Below are positions 20,430 through 32,592 of a stretch of 64,000 nucleotides of DNA, one piece after another. How positions within the stretch are numbered: position 1 is the first letter of the stretch; each line of letters begins with the position of its first letter. Both the position numbers and the translations under genes were made by a program. The notes below the pieces were generated by a model, which ran no database searches, was not told the DNA's origin, and was given only the letters and a program-made list of their open reading frames with translations. Location: assembly GCA_022478985.1 (NCBI GenBank), contig JAKSZP010009268.1:62001-126000 (forward strand). The letters run 5' to 3'. This DNA comes from Massospora cicadina. Lineage: Eukaryota > Entomophthoromycota > Entomophthoromycetes > Entomophthorales > Entomophthoraceae.

Positions 20430-20835
20430 TAGTCAATGGAACTCTGTCTGCAATGCTAACAAAATTGTTACTTGGGAAACCTCCACTTTTTTAGATCATA
20501 TCTGATTTCAGTTGCCTTTATGTACAATATCAGCTATCATATGGTGACAGGGAAAACATTATTCAAGATCTTATATGGATGAAGAATATCACTACACCAA
20601 TTTGTATTCAGCAGTGGAACAAGCTTTGGGGATGAGCGCAAAACATTATCTAACCTGACTAGTGAACATCGTGATCAATTGTAATTACAAGCATTTGACA
20701 TGACATTAGAGATGAATTGGAGTGAAAAAAGGACAATTAAAATTGACCTAAAATTAAGGATTACCATATGGGAGATAGGGTAGCCTTTTGTGATACTTAA
20801 GGATTTGGTAGAAGAAACAGGATGGACGACTTATG
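20430..20835 (+). pseudogene. integrase C-terminal remnant of a plus-strand Ty3 element (J)
   Basis: Plus-strand translation shows ISAYHMVTGKTLFKILYG and, downstream, LEMNWSEKRTIKIDLKLR and ITIWEIG. This corresponds to the post-core integrase pattern YHxSTGMSPFxxLYG ... FKVGD. Element H lies immediately to the left, so H probably inserted into this older element. Confidence 0.5.
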
Positions 20836-21600
20836 ATCAAGTACTTTTATAATTTTACTAAGACAGTGATAGATGTCTGTAAGCTAAAGAATATTGCTGA
20901 TGGTGATATAGCTTGTTGGGGCATACCAAATGCTTTGAAGTACTGAAAGTAGCAGAAAAAACATTGAAGAAATAGTATAAGATAAAAACGTAGAGAAAGA
21001 AATATATAAAGTAAAAAATATATCCAAAACATATACTTATATAAGGAGATTATCTTTAAAAATAAGAATTGAAATGATATATTTCACTATGATTGGTTTT
21101 TTGCCATGTTCAAGAGTATCAGGCGTTGATCCCACCTTCCTTGGTTATGAGGGGATAAACAGGGGATGAACTACAAATAAAGTAGTGAATAAGCGAGGAT
21201 GCTTGTTAAGATTAGCTCATATTGAAACTGAGTCTACTATGAAGAGTCATGAGGAAGGAGAGGTAGAAGAACTGCTCTGATCAAAAATTAAAGCCAAGAC
21301 TGTAGGAGTACATTGATAAGGAGTTTATTTGTGAAGCTGTCTGAAGATCCTTAAACGGCGTGGAGTCATAGAAGCATGACATGGGGGAATACAGGCTTTT
21401 CAGAACATGTTATCAGTGAGATTAACCAGAATTGTCCTGGTATGGCATGGTGCCATAGATCTTCACTCTAAGGAGGCAGCATTAAGAAGGAGATGAAGAG
21501 GAAACCTTCAAGGAAAAGGGGCATGTAGAGATGCATTATGAAATATAATAAAAGAAGATTGACTATGAGATATCAAATTTAAACCATGCTGGCTATTTAG
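20836..21600. other. AT-rich stretch without assignable gene
   Basis: No intact frame above 62 codons and no recognisable motif. It probably contains LTR and gag remnants of plus-strand elements J and C. Confidence 0.4.
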
Positions 21601-21993
21601 GCCCTTGAACAAAGTGGCATCTGCCTCTCAGACTCTATTATTGCTGTAAATATGGTCAGAAGGGGGATGAGATGGTATATTAGAATTCCCACATAATTCA
21701 TCGTGATTGATTAAAATTATCTGCTTTGTCCGCTGGGTCAATTGCCATAACAAGATTTGGGAGTTATCATACAATATGATAATTGGAGTTGGATGATATT
21801 CCTTATGAGATATTGATTAATTCATTCATATCTGAACCCAATTGATTACTAATGTTCTGTCAGGGAGGATTCTCAGAAATGTTTTACAATTTATCTGATT
21901 ATTGATTTGATGATTAGTAACTTAATTTCCTTGCATGATTTGATCAGGGTTTGTTACCAATTGCTTAAGGGCTTATTGTTATTTAGTGGCGTT
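21601..21993 (+). pseudogene. element C gag end with decayed zinc knuckle
   Basis: Plus-strand translation gives YYCCKYGQKGDE at about 21640, resembling a degraded retroviral zinc knuckle. The sequence then runs without open frame to the LINE-2 insertion site. It is assigned to C because C continues in the same orientation beyond LINE-2. Confidence 0.35.
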
Positions 21994-22106
21994 AACAACA
22001 AGTTTTTGTAAATACTTTTCTTTCTCGTTGCAAACACTTTTGCAACCCATTCAATTCAAGACTAAATCTAGTTTGATAATCTCATAGAGGGGATTAGTCT
22101 GCGCCC

Positions 22107-23521
22107 ATGTCTGGGAGCAGTTGGGCAAGCAAGGCAAGAGGAGCAGGTGGAAGGCCTGTGGCCTCTAACATTCGAAAACGCCCCGGAGAATCTGGTGGAA
22201 TAGAAAAAAATCTAAAAAAACTGGCGGTCACAATTTCCCCAGAGATACTCGTGTGGCAAGCACGATGCAACCAGTACATCAATACGCCACATTCCCAGCC
22301 ACTTTCGTTGGTGGAATTTGGAGTCCGTGTGTATCTGGATATCCAAAAAACGGCCCTATGGGAAAAATTTTGTGAAGATGTACACAAAATTTTCCTGAGC
22401 GCGGTGTACGTTGCACTTCACTTCATGTCGTGCGGTTGGCTGGACCTAGGTTTTGAAAGCAAAATAGCAGCAGACGAGGCTGCACGCTGCGCATAGTGGT
22501 CAACCTCCCCTGAAGGGCAACGGGTCGTCAAAACTAAATGCACCAGATGGACAAAATCAAACCAAATTTTCCTCACGTTTGACTTTTTGCCTACTACGGT
22601 AAAACGTGACATTTTGGAGCAACACCTGAAAGATGGTCTCACCATATATGGTGAAATACAATCTTTCAAAATGCAACATTTCACACTGATGCCACACCTG
22701 TGCACTGGCAAAGCCATCGCAGTTCTGACCCCAACTGAGGAGATCGCGAAGGACCTAACCCAGATCCCGCACTCCACCTTTATTGATATAGCAGGGCACA
22801 CCACCCACCCATTCTGGGTAACCGTGGACAGCGCGCCCCCCATTTGCACCCACTGTGATACATTCGGCCATAAGGTGCACGCATGCCCCATCAAAGAGGG
22901 CGTCACATTCCAAGAGCACCCCTCGGTGGCCATGGCCAGCGGAGAGGCGCACTATGAACCAACCGCAAGCACCAAGGAGGCTTTCCCGTGGGGAGCACAA
23001 GGCTGCTACCTATTGGTAAAGCCCATCTCCCCGCAGGAGTGGAAGAAGGCCAAGCAGGCCCATAGGACTGCAGCCAAGGAAGCAGCCAAGGCCACCACCA
23101 CCATCCCACACTCGCAATGCCAGGAGGACATGGAGACCTTCATGGTGGAAACAACTTGGGAATCCATCACCCAATCAGATTGGGAGGCCTATGCCAAATG
23201 GGCCACTCAATCTGAGGATCCGATGGGAGATTCGAACTCACCCAATTGCTGCACCCAAGCCCCGGTCAAAACTGACTTGGGACCTATCCCAACCAAAAAA
23301 ATTTTTTTGCCCCACTCGACGGTGCACCAAACTTATCTGCACCACAAAAAATTTGTCCGACGTCGGGAAAACAAAAAGTGAAGGCCAAAGCCAACGCAAC
23401 TCTTTCCGCAAAAATTAACAAAAACCCCAATAGCATTGCTGCTGATACCCGCACTGCTGTGAAAGCCCGTGGGGACCTGGAAGAGGCTGGTGGGCCCGGG
23501 GGCCCACCCCCTCACACCTAA
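22107..23521 (+). pseudogene. LINE-2 ORF1 (RRM-like region and CCHC knuckle)
   Basis: ATG 22107 (MSGSSWASKARGAGGR) follows the 5' UTR. One in-frame TAG at 22494-22496 and one frameshift, near the A7T7 run at about 23295-23308, interrupt an ORF of about 470 codons that ends at TAA 23519-23521. The central part (IFLTFDFLPTTVKRDILEQH, then MCTGKAIAVLTP-like sequence) looks like an RRM. It is followed by PPICTHCDTFGHKVHACP, an exact C-X2-C-X4-H-X4-C knuckle near 22846. The C-terminal part is basic. ORF1p binds element RNA as part of the RNP. Confidence 0.85.
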
Positions 23522-23527
23522 GGTGCA

Positions 23528-26500
23528 ATGGGGGAAACCTTCACTCTAGGGACGCTGAATATCGCCGGACTCAAGGCCTCCCCATCCTGGGCTAGGAAAC
23601 TGAGTTTTTTACAAAATGATTTACCCGTGGACATCCTGGCCATCCAGGAAACCCACTGTCCATGAGGTTCCGAGGAAGCTTGGAAAACAATGCTCCTACC
23701 ATCCCTATCCTTTTGGTCAAAGCACTGTGGGGTGCTAATTCAGAAAAACAATTTTTTCAATTTTACATCTTCAGAAACATTCCTAAATGGCTGAGTGCTC
23801 GTTGTCACCTTCTCATGGGCCGATGTTGCACACACAATTGTCAACATTTATGCCCCAAACGGTGCACAAGAGCATCAGGAATTTTTCTCGTCGGTCAAAT
23901 CCCTCCCACTACCCCCCAATTCTTTCCTTATTGGCAACATGAACTGTTGGCTAACCTCACCAACGGACTGGTAGCCACCCTCACCCCACACCCCACAGGG
24001 TCACGTAGAACTATGTATTCTAAAAGCCACCCTTGGGTTAATGGATGCGCTGCTGCAACATGCCCCACTGCTTGAAAACATGATGCGTCCCCACGTCCAC
24101 AACGGCCAATTAAGGTCCATGACCCACATCGACCTTATTCTAGCACCGGCGAAATTCCAACCCCACATCTCCCACTTCAAAACAACGAAATAGAATTCTC
24201 CAACCACCGACTGGTCTTGATAACATACCACTTACCTGTCACAGTTGCAAAGGCCCCACATTGGTGCAAAATCTGCCACCTAGAGCTCACGTCACCAGGA
24301 TTTTCCACATGGGTGGAAGAGGCAACTTTGGCAAAATCGTTTGTTGCACTGTTTTGCGCGGACCCCATTTCCACATGGGCAACTTTCAAAGAAGACACCA
24401 TCCGCCACTATCGCCATCTCTCATCCAGATGCTCACAGCCACATTGGCAGTTATATCGCGCACACTGGCAGAATTGGCCCACTTGGAGTCCAACATTCCA
24501 GCCTCAGGATATAGCCCTGCATGGGGCCAGATGTGGGCGGAGGCAGCCGCCACCTCAACGCACTTGAAAGGCAACACAAACATCAGGTTTGTGTCTAATA
24601 CAGGGCCACATGCATCACTAAAGGCAACAAGTGCACTGCATACTTCTTCAAAAACTTTTTGCACCACGCCAGAGCATGGCCTGCACACAAGTGCAAAGAT
24701 CGGATAATTTTATTGTGGACACACCGGCTGAAGTGGCAATCAAAATGCAAAGATATTACTCCAAGTTATACCGAGCTAAACCAATTCAGCCGGCCAAAAT
24801 GGCGGAATTTCTCGACAGAGCTCATATCTGCACCATTTTCTGATACCCGGAAATAATGAATTAATTACTCCGAACAAATTATGGACTACCATTCATGGTG
24901 CGCCAAACCAAAAATGCCCAGGCCCAGATGGCATTCCATATGAGTTCTACAAAAAATATTTTAAATATATATCCCCATTGCTGCTAGCCTCACTCAACCA
25001 AAGCCTGTTGGAAATGCACCTCCTACCAGGAGGACATGAGGTCTTTATGGTCACACTCTTCAAGAAAGGGGATAGGCTAGACTTAGCCAACTGGCACCCC
25101 ATTTCTCTAACAAACACAGACACCAAAATTTTAACAAAAATCATGGCTAACCGTTTAGGGACTGTAGCATCTGCCACCATCTCCCCAGAACAATTTGGTT
25201 TCATCCCCAGAAGGTCAATTTTGATAACATGCACTCTGTGGCTAATGTGTGTCAGTTCACAGCCTCTAGGGCACTTGTATTCTTGGACCAACAAAAGGCC
25301 TATGATAGAGTAAACTGGGAATACCTTAGGGCCTGCCTCCAACAATTCCGCCTACCTCCCCGCTTCATTAACTGGGTGATGCTGCTCACGGAATCTGCAA
25401 CAATGGCAGTGTGCGGCCCAGGTTTCCTAATGGAAGTAGTCCGTCCTCAAAGGGGCCTGCGACAAGGGGACCCGCTGAGCCCACTCTTATACAACTTCAG
25501 CCTTAACCCATTACTGCGAAATGTGAATGCCCAACTCACTGGGGTCCATGTGCCAGGCCAAACCCCAGTCAAGATGATGGCATTTGTAGATGATTGCGTG
25601 GTGGGGGTGTCTAATAACAAAGATGCATGCGCGCTTGAAGCCCTCATCCAGGAATATTCCCGGGTAAGCAACGTGACACTGAACGCCTCCAAAACCGAAA
25701 TCATCCTCCTTGGTCGGTTTCAGAACTGCTGGGCCCCAGCAAGTAGTTCCCAACCTGGCCCATCTGCTCGCCCACGTCCACGCCTTACTAACTCAAAACA
25801 CACCGCTCCACTGGTGCTCCCCTTTGTGCCACGACCTACCATAGGACCGGTACGCCATCTGGGCGTGTGGTTGGAGGCAGGTGGATACGCGTCAGCAGTA
25901 ATGGAGTGCCATATACTGGACAAGTGACAAAGCGAATCGCCTCTCTCAGAGCCCACCCTACTACCCTCACTGGCAGGGTTGTTCTTGCCAACTCTATGCT
26001 CCTATCCAAAGTCTGGTTCGGAGCCCACGCCATCCCCTTCTCCCCAAGCTTCTTCAAATCCCTGTATGCTTTGCTACAAGGTTGGCTTTGGTCAGGCCGC
26101 CCTCCACCAGTACGGCTAGAGGTCATGTTTGGCACTCATCATCATGGTGGCATGGGCCTACTTGACTTCAAAGCCCATGCCGCCAAGATCCTGGGCACCT
26201 GGATTGCGGCCGTCACTGCTCCTACACTCCCATCCCAACACTGGTCCCGCGCGGCCCACTCCAACTTCTCCTGAGCCTTGGGCCTCAACAATCCATCAAA
26301 CCCCACTCCCTGATGAAATACCTCGCATCACACACATCAGCCACAGGTCCTCACGGGACCAAAACCCACTACAAACGAATCTTACTCTCCATGCGAAGCG
26401 CAGAGTGGATAATTTGTATTAGTGGACATACAACCCGAAGAGGCCACCTCTCTCCTCAGTTCACACAAGAGGTACAGGGGCTACCCATCCATAATGGCGT

Positions 26501-27226
26501 GATCCCCATTCGACCCCAAGTCCTATCCAGGGTGGACTACCTGGACATGATGGACATCCCTTATTCCACTGAGACCCAAAAGACTATCTGGAAATACGCA
26601 CACCATCCTTTGTTGCAGCCTCAAGTCCGCTCCCATGTGTGGCGCTGCCTGAGGCGGGTGTATCATACAGCTGAGCGCTCTAATGCTTTACACTCATCCT
26701 GTGTCGTGTGTGGCCAGTATGGAACGCTGTTTCACCGCCTGGAGAAGTGCCCCACCTCTAAAGTAATATGGCGCGAAGTCCAACGTCTGCTAGGCCAGGA
26801 TCAAACACATCCCTTCAGTCTGTCAAGAGATATGTTTGCTTCATCAATGGCCTCCCCCTCCCACCCTCCCTCCGTGCTCTGGTGGTTGCAATCGCCATGT
26901 GGACTATCCACACGATTGTCTTGGATGCCATCGCTGGATCCATCCCCACCCTCCCTGAAGCTGTCCACAGATTCCGGTCTCATTTGGTGGATCACTTTCA
27001 AGCGTGGATGTTTGGATATCTCCCACCGCGTCGCCAACAGCTGGTCTCCTCCTGGTTCCCAGTCTGGTTCATCAAATCAGACCCCTTCCTCCACACGTTC
27101 TCAATAGTGGCTACGTCCCCTACACACGTTCCCTCCCCTTCCCATAAGTGGCGTTCCCGCTGGCAACAAGAGATAGCATCGCTTCTCTGGGGTGCCTCCC
27201 CTGGTACTAAGTTTTGTCTCGTCTGA
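23528..27226 (+). pseudogene. LINE-2 ORF2 (endonuclease-RT-zinc finger)
   Basis: ATG 23528 begins MGETFTLGTLNIAGLKAS. The AP-endonuclease (to about 24230) has ILAIQETHCP and NMNCW, where other copies have DMNCW, so the conserved Asp is Asn here. RT (about 24880-25710) has LDQQKAYDRVNW, GLRQGDPLSPLLYNFSL and FVDD at 25583-25594. A post-RT domain follows (GPVRHLGVWLEAGG), then a C-X2-C-X7-H-X4-C finger (CVVCGQYGTLFHRLEKC) near 26700. No RNase H is seen. Several stops and frameshifts (near 23663, 25215, 25925, 26270) inactivate it. Confidence 0.88.
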
Positions 27227-27308
27227 GTCATATTCGGAAGTGTCTGTCCCATGGTCGGCCTTCCCCGCAATAAATTTAAATTTGTATTCAAACAACAAGT
27301 TTTTGTAA

Positions 27309-28850
27309 CAACTTGTGGTAAATCTTTTAGGCAATGCAACCTGCTGTTAATGGGTAGGGGGTCCATTAGTCAAAGCAGGTTGTCTCTTAATATAGATAAT
27401 TCACTGGTGTTGATTAAAAACGTTGGAACATTCCTCAGATAACAAACCTTAGAGGGGTCATGTTTGAATTGGCTGTGGAATCTGATTAGATGAATGAAAT
27501 AAATAACTTTTTCTTAATGACCAGTGAGGGATAATTCATCAGCATGGTTGCCACTCTTATTAGGGCGCCAACAGAAGAGTTGGTGTCAGATTTATATAAT
27601 TCTCTTGGTTTATAATGAATAAAATGTAGTAATTTTGAAGTTCACTTAATATTTTTTGTTAATTTTGCAATTTATATTGCATTGTCTTTTGATTAGAGTA
27701 GAAGAGAAAAGGCTTCTCCTATCTATTTGTCATTTGATACCTCTTGGGATTAGAGTTAAAGGGAAAGATTTTCCTTTTCCAAGTGTTTATCAACTACTTG
27801 TGAGGAAGAGTCAAAGGGGGAAGTTCCCTTGCTTTCCAGTTGTACTTCAAGTATCAGATGGAAGAGCGTAAGCACAAGTATAGCTTTGGAGACATAATCA
27901 ATTTGATTGTAAAGAGCTCAGCTAGGACATAAAACTTCATAATATTGTCAATCATTTACTTTTATCAATAACATATTTAACGTACATACTGAACTTTTGA
28001 CTAAACCTCAAAAAGTTTTACTTAGCTTGACCTAACATAGACCATCATAAAGAATATGGCACTGAACGGTTCAAGATGACTACACTATAGGAGAATGTAG
28101 TGCGCTGCTGTATTTTCGCTCATTATTAGTATCCACTCCCACTATTGTTTTACAAAAATAAAATCTATGATTTCTATGGGACCTTTTTTATAAGGATATA
28201 TGTGGTCAAAGGTGAAATTAAAAAACAGTTTTTATAAACATAAAGGCATAGTCTTCCAATAATTTACAAATAGTATAACTGGGAGCATGCGCCACAGATT
28301 CAGGGTTTTTTTTAGTACTAGATGGTCCCACAGATTCAGGGTTTTATTAACCATTTAACTAAGTATGGCATGGTGGTAAAAATTTATCAAAGAGTTGTAG
28401 CTATAACAGGGAATTGCTTGACAGATTTTAAAAAACAAAAGACATTTTACTATGGGCTAATCATATTATAAACATACCAGCGATCCATCAATTTAAAGTG
28501 GGTTAAAATCAATTTTAGGATTCACCAAGGTCTATACAGAGAGTACTCATGTTTTTGTTCCTATCTAACTTGGAACCTGACGCCGCTTCTTAGTTTGTCC
28601 TTATATAATGAAGAAACCCAAATTCTATTGTCTACTTTCTATTCTCACCTTACAAGATGAAAAGATTCCAAATCGTTGCTTTTGTGCATATTTCACCAGG
28701 TGAAGAAGTGCAAGGTATCCATTAATATGGTACTCTGGATGAACTTTGAATAAACGATATTGTTACATATTTTGTTTGTTTGCATTTTCTTGCTAAAAAC
28801 TCTCTGGGTTAGCTGAAGTTAAAAAGTCAGAACGCTGGACTTTTTTGATA
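27309..28850 (+). other. element C between LINE-2 and RT, protease and linker remnants
   Basis: This is the continuation of C after LINE-2. A short frame (27251-27442) contains LLLMGRGSISQSRLSLN, which may be the protease active-site region (compare IIDTGVPINIVS) with the catalytic Asp lost. The rest is AT-rich and stop-filled with no clear domain. Confidence 0.35.
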
Positions 28851-29560
28851 GATATAGTACTTTTTCTAAAGATTTTATGTAGGTTGTGCGCAAGACTGTT
28901 ATACCATGAGCAATAATGGTAAGCATATGTTGATTTTTCTTCATGTTATAAGACTCATAAAGGTGACTGGTGAAGATTTTAACCAAAAGACCAATCAGCT
29001 CATGCAACTGTGGATGTTAGTGCTTTTTAAAGGACCTTAAGCCTCCCCAGTGCTAGATACAAAATGAATGGCGTGTCCAATCGTGTAGTAATCAACTATT
29101 TGAAGCTCAACAACATTACTAAAGAAATCCTATATGTTACTATCAATTGACAATGTTCTAGATTTCTTATGCAGCGCGCAATACTCTTCAGCAACGGATT
29201 TAATTTTCCTATATTGGCAGATCAAGCTTTCAAAAAAGGGCACAGGATAAGTGCGCAAATTTTACTTAACAGGGCCTTTATCAACCAACTTAGATGGTGT
29301 AAGAGGTGTACAATTCCGTTGCAAAATTTTAGTAGCTATGGATGGTATCTTATACTTTCAAATCTTCTTTTTTTATTATATATGGATGATAGTAATATCT
29401 ATTAAATAATGTAAAATGAGCATTTTCGACATTTAAGAGGTTCTTCCGCCGCCTCACCTAAGTTGATCTTAAATTAAACCACAGAAGTGCAACTTCTCTA
29501 AGAACAGTTGTATCTGGGATTCATTCTTAAAAAGCAGGGCTTACATCCTAAGCTAGAAAT
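28850..29560 (+). pseudogene. element C reverse transcriptase remnant
   Basis: The plus-strand frame 29169-29405 ends LLFLLYMDDSNIY, with a YMDD box encoded at 29379-29390. QLYLGFILKKQGLHPKLE at about 29500 matches the EYLGFxVxxxGLxPxxxK block after the Ty3 RT active site. Upstream parts are too decayed to place exactly. Confidence 0.65.
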
Positions 29561-29699
29561 ATTAGAGTAATCGAAGAATAAAATGCCCAAGTAGAATGAT
29601 TGACATATAGCTCTTTAAAACAATCAGCTATTACCATTAGTCTATCATAGAACATTAATAAGGTAGATGACCCTTTTATTCATCTCTTAAAAATTGGTA

Positions 29700-30560
29700 C
29701 AATTCAAGTGATGTCTGGCTGTCAGTTGGCCTTTGACAAATTGAGGCTTTTCCTCACCAAAGCGCTGATTCTCATGCATAAAATCTTAATAAACTAATTA
29801 TTAAAAAATGGATGAACCCCTCACCACTTTAAGGGTTGTGATATTACATGTTGGCGTTGAGAGGATTGAGCACTCAGTGGCTTACTGTAGCCAAACTTTA
29901 ATTGTGAATTAATAAAATTACACTAAATAATATAAAGGTTGTTCTGTCATCATCTTCACACAAGAGATTTTATAAATATGCCCAAAGAGTGTACTTCAAA
30001 GTTTAACTGACCAGCCTCACTTTACTGGTTACAAAATCCTAAGTAGTTGGAAAGGTGGCTGAACCAATGGGCTTTAAAATTAAAAGCCTATTTTTGATAT
30101 TCAGCATTGCTTCAGCATAAAACATCAAAGAATAGTAAATTTCTGTCTTGGCTTCCTACTATGGCCATATCAGCCAATTTGGCTGATGATTAATTTACTA
30201 AAATAATTCCTCAACAATATGTTAATGAGCTAGAAGAGGTTCATAGTTCTTTTTGGAGAAAATAAGGAGGAAAATTTCAAGGATGGAAAGATTCATAATA
30301 TTATTGACCAGCAATATAGGATACCATGACCAATGATACAAACTGATATAATTAGGTGCCCACAAGGTGACACCTCATGAGTTTTTAAAAAAGCCACTTA
30401 GCAGTAGAAATACCACTACTATTGGGAATTGATGCATTCAAATATTAACTCTCTGTTAAAAATCAACGTTGTAGCTTTAAATTCAGTGCACAGGTTGGTT
30501 CACACTTTATAGCTAAAGATAATATTGATGACTATAGAAACCCTAATAAAACACAATGGT
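29700..30560 (+). pseudogene. element C RNase H and integrase N-terminal remnants
   Basis: Plus-strand frames give FDKLRLFLTKALILMHK, ERIEHSVAYCSQTLIV and a decayed end of RNase H near 30080, then KYHYYWELMHSN at about 30405-30440, which matches the RRQYYWENM block of the integrase zinc-binding domain of element G. Stops are frequent. Confidence 0.55.
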
Positions 30561-31250
30561 AAAGCTTTATTCTGAAAATAAATCTTTATAATAAACCTAG
30601 AATTCCACTGTATTATCAAATATTGAAAGTGCATTAGGCTTCAGTGTGGTTGTTTCCATGTGGTAGGCTTCTGGAACCCTCTAAAAACAAGATACCCCCT
30701 CCAAAAACATTCTCTTCCTAGTAAGCACTTGATAATCTCTCGTTCCCATTGATGCAAGATACTTAATAAGTTAATAGCATAAAGTAATTTTGGGTCACTT
30801 GCATAGTATCTATGAAAGACAAGGACGCTAAAATTATATCCTTAGGGCAATTACACTATAATAGCAAATAGCATATTACAATTGAGACACTTGAAATTTG
30901 CTGAAAATAGATGTAAACCTATCAATGACAATTTTATGCTGGTGTGGGGCAAGTAGTTGATAATATAATAAAAAAATATAGGATACAAAAAAGGCACATG
31001 GGATGAGGTAATTGCTGTTCTAAGGATTCAATAAGTGCACTGGTGGGTTTGAGAGTTTAAATGTACTTTATAAATACCTAAAAAAGAGGCGTTGAGGTGA
31101 GGCAGTCATTAGTATTAATATTAATATAGTTTGGCACTGGTCAGCGATGAGTTACATAAATTAAAGCCTATGTTTAATAATTAGTTAATCTAAATAAAGT
31201 GAAATACTAAGTCATCATTATAGTTGGTCAGAACAAATTAAAATTTTTTC
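30561..31250. other. AT-rich stretch without assignable gene
   Basis: No open frame above 60 codons and no motif. The junction between plus-strand element C and minus-strand element I lies somewhere here. Confidence 0.4.
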
Positions 31251-31811
31251 ACCCATTTGATAAGTAACAGGGAACAAAAATGAGTAGAAAAAAACTGAGT
31301 CATTGAGAAATAGTACTATTAAAACAGGGCGCTGTTGGTACTTCATCAAGAAATTAGAATGTCCTCTACTTAGAAGGTAACATTAAGAGAGAACTTTCAT
31401 TATGTGAGCGTCAGTTAACGTTTCCACTATATTCCAAAAATGACATCTTTCATATATGTTCTAAATTTCCGGTCCATCTTAATCCATAATTGTTATAATA
31501 AAGAATTAACTCCCCTAAAGTTAAGTTTCCATGGTCCATCAATCTTGAGTTGTGTTGACAAATCTTAATTTTCTGAGCCAACGCGTTAATGTAAGTTTTA
31601 ATATGTGTCTTGATTGGCGTTTGTAAGAGGTTATCAAGAACTTTGTTGGACTCATGTTCTCCCTATGAAAACATGAGTATAGTATAAGAGGGAGCTCAGG
31701 ATGCTTTCCATAAAGCAATTGGAAGCTGATCGCCCTGTGCTGAGTAAAAGGGATATTATAAGCTAAAACGAAAAGTAATGAATTTTTTCAACTGGTCAGT
31801 TTGGGTATGTC
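31251..31811 (-). pseudogene. element I integrase C-terminal part, left of element D
   Basis: Minus-strand translation reads AYNIPFTQHRAISFQLLYGK, then HPELPLILYSCF and INALAQKIKICQHN. This is the region after the catalytic Glu of a Ty3 integrase. The preceding part of the same protein is at 42365-42800, on the other side of element D. D therefore inserted into this integrase gene. Confidence 0.7.
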
Positions 31812-32565
31812 TGTCAGATATCCTGATATTGGGCATGATGGGAAAAGTATTAAGCAATCACTCCTTCAAGAGAATTGATTTCTAAACCTGGAAGGGGTTT
31901 AAAGAGGTAACATTGATTTATTATATGGAAAAATGATAGTCAATAAAGTTCAAATTGACAATTAAAAATTCCATCAAATGATTTGATACAATATTCCCAA
32001 TATGAACTCTTCCTATTTAAAAATAAATGATCAGCAAAATGTCAGGCGACTATTACACTAAGTGGCACATGAGGAAGAATTTCAAATTGAACCAATAAAA
32101 GGGTAAGAATCAAGAAACTGCACAATGGTTGACTTAGGTGATACTGAGTCTCATTTAACTAAGTACATTTAAAAACCCTTTTTGATCTATCAAAAATATG
32201 CTACAAAAGCACTATACAATATAAATGCATAGCAAGACCATGAGCGTCCCATCTGGACTTCCCCCTTTTATTTATTAATATTTTTTCCTTATGAGGCTCA
32301 TATTTTTAAATGTAACATATAGAAATCCTCATCTATACTAAACTAAAGTTGCGTCATTATTTCTATACTCTTTTTTGTACTTGACTTCAATAAGTCCCTA
32401 TCAACATACTTACCATAGGAATGATACTCTAGCTGAAAGGACTAAGAATTACCCAGCATCTTCAAAAATATATAAAAACTTGCTGTGAGTTTTATACTGC
32501 TTCAAGTTAGACTGTAGGGCTTCTTGGGCACAGCACCATTGAGCCTCAAAAAATGGTATACAACA
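31812..32565 (+). repeat. 5' LTR of element D
   Basis: 754 bases starting TGTCAGATATCCTGATATTG and ending CAACA, homologous to 41612-42364. Both share the 3' block GGGCACAGCACC..TTGAGCC. Confidence 0.85.
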
Positions 32566-32592
32566 GATTGGTTCTCACTACAGTGGCTTATA
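32566..32592 (+). other. primer-binding site of element D
   Basis: GGTTCTCACTACAGTGGC follows the LTR after four bases. It matches the B/G/H site GGTGCTCACTACAGGGGG with two or three changes, in the opposite orientation as expected for a plus-strand element. Confidence 0.65.

Larger units (their letters stand above)
22012..27290 (+). mobile_element. LINE-2: full-length non-LTR retrotransposon
   Basis: A 5.28-kb element bounded by an exact 18-bp target-site duplication, AACAACAAGTTTTTGTAA at 21994-22011 and 27291-27308. It has a 5' UTR of about 95 bp, ORF1 (22107-23521), six bases, ORF2 (23528-27226), then a short 3' UTR ending GGTCGGCCTTCCCCGCAATA. Its length is almost identical to LINE-3 (5275 bp), whose 5' UTR is also homologous, so both ends are probably complete. 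It is more GC-rich than its surroundings. Confidence 0.93.

Noticed and set aside
22418..22933. 171-codon minus-strand ORF and similar long antisense ORFs over the LINEs
   Set aside because: They lie opposite clear ORF1/ORF2 coding sequence and have no family resemblance, so they are shadows of the coding strand.
23293..23308. A7T7 run in LINE-2 ORF1 as a programmed frameshift site
   Set aside because: LINE-3 lacks the run and has its frame change at another point, so a homopolymer indel is the simpler explanation.
30690..30745. Possible primer-binding site (CCTAGTAAGCAC)
   Set aside because: Several mismatches, and the element layout around it does not place gag on the expected side.
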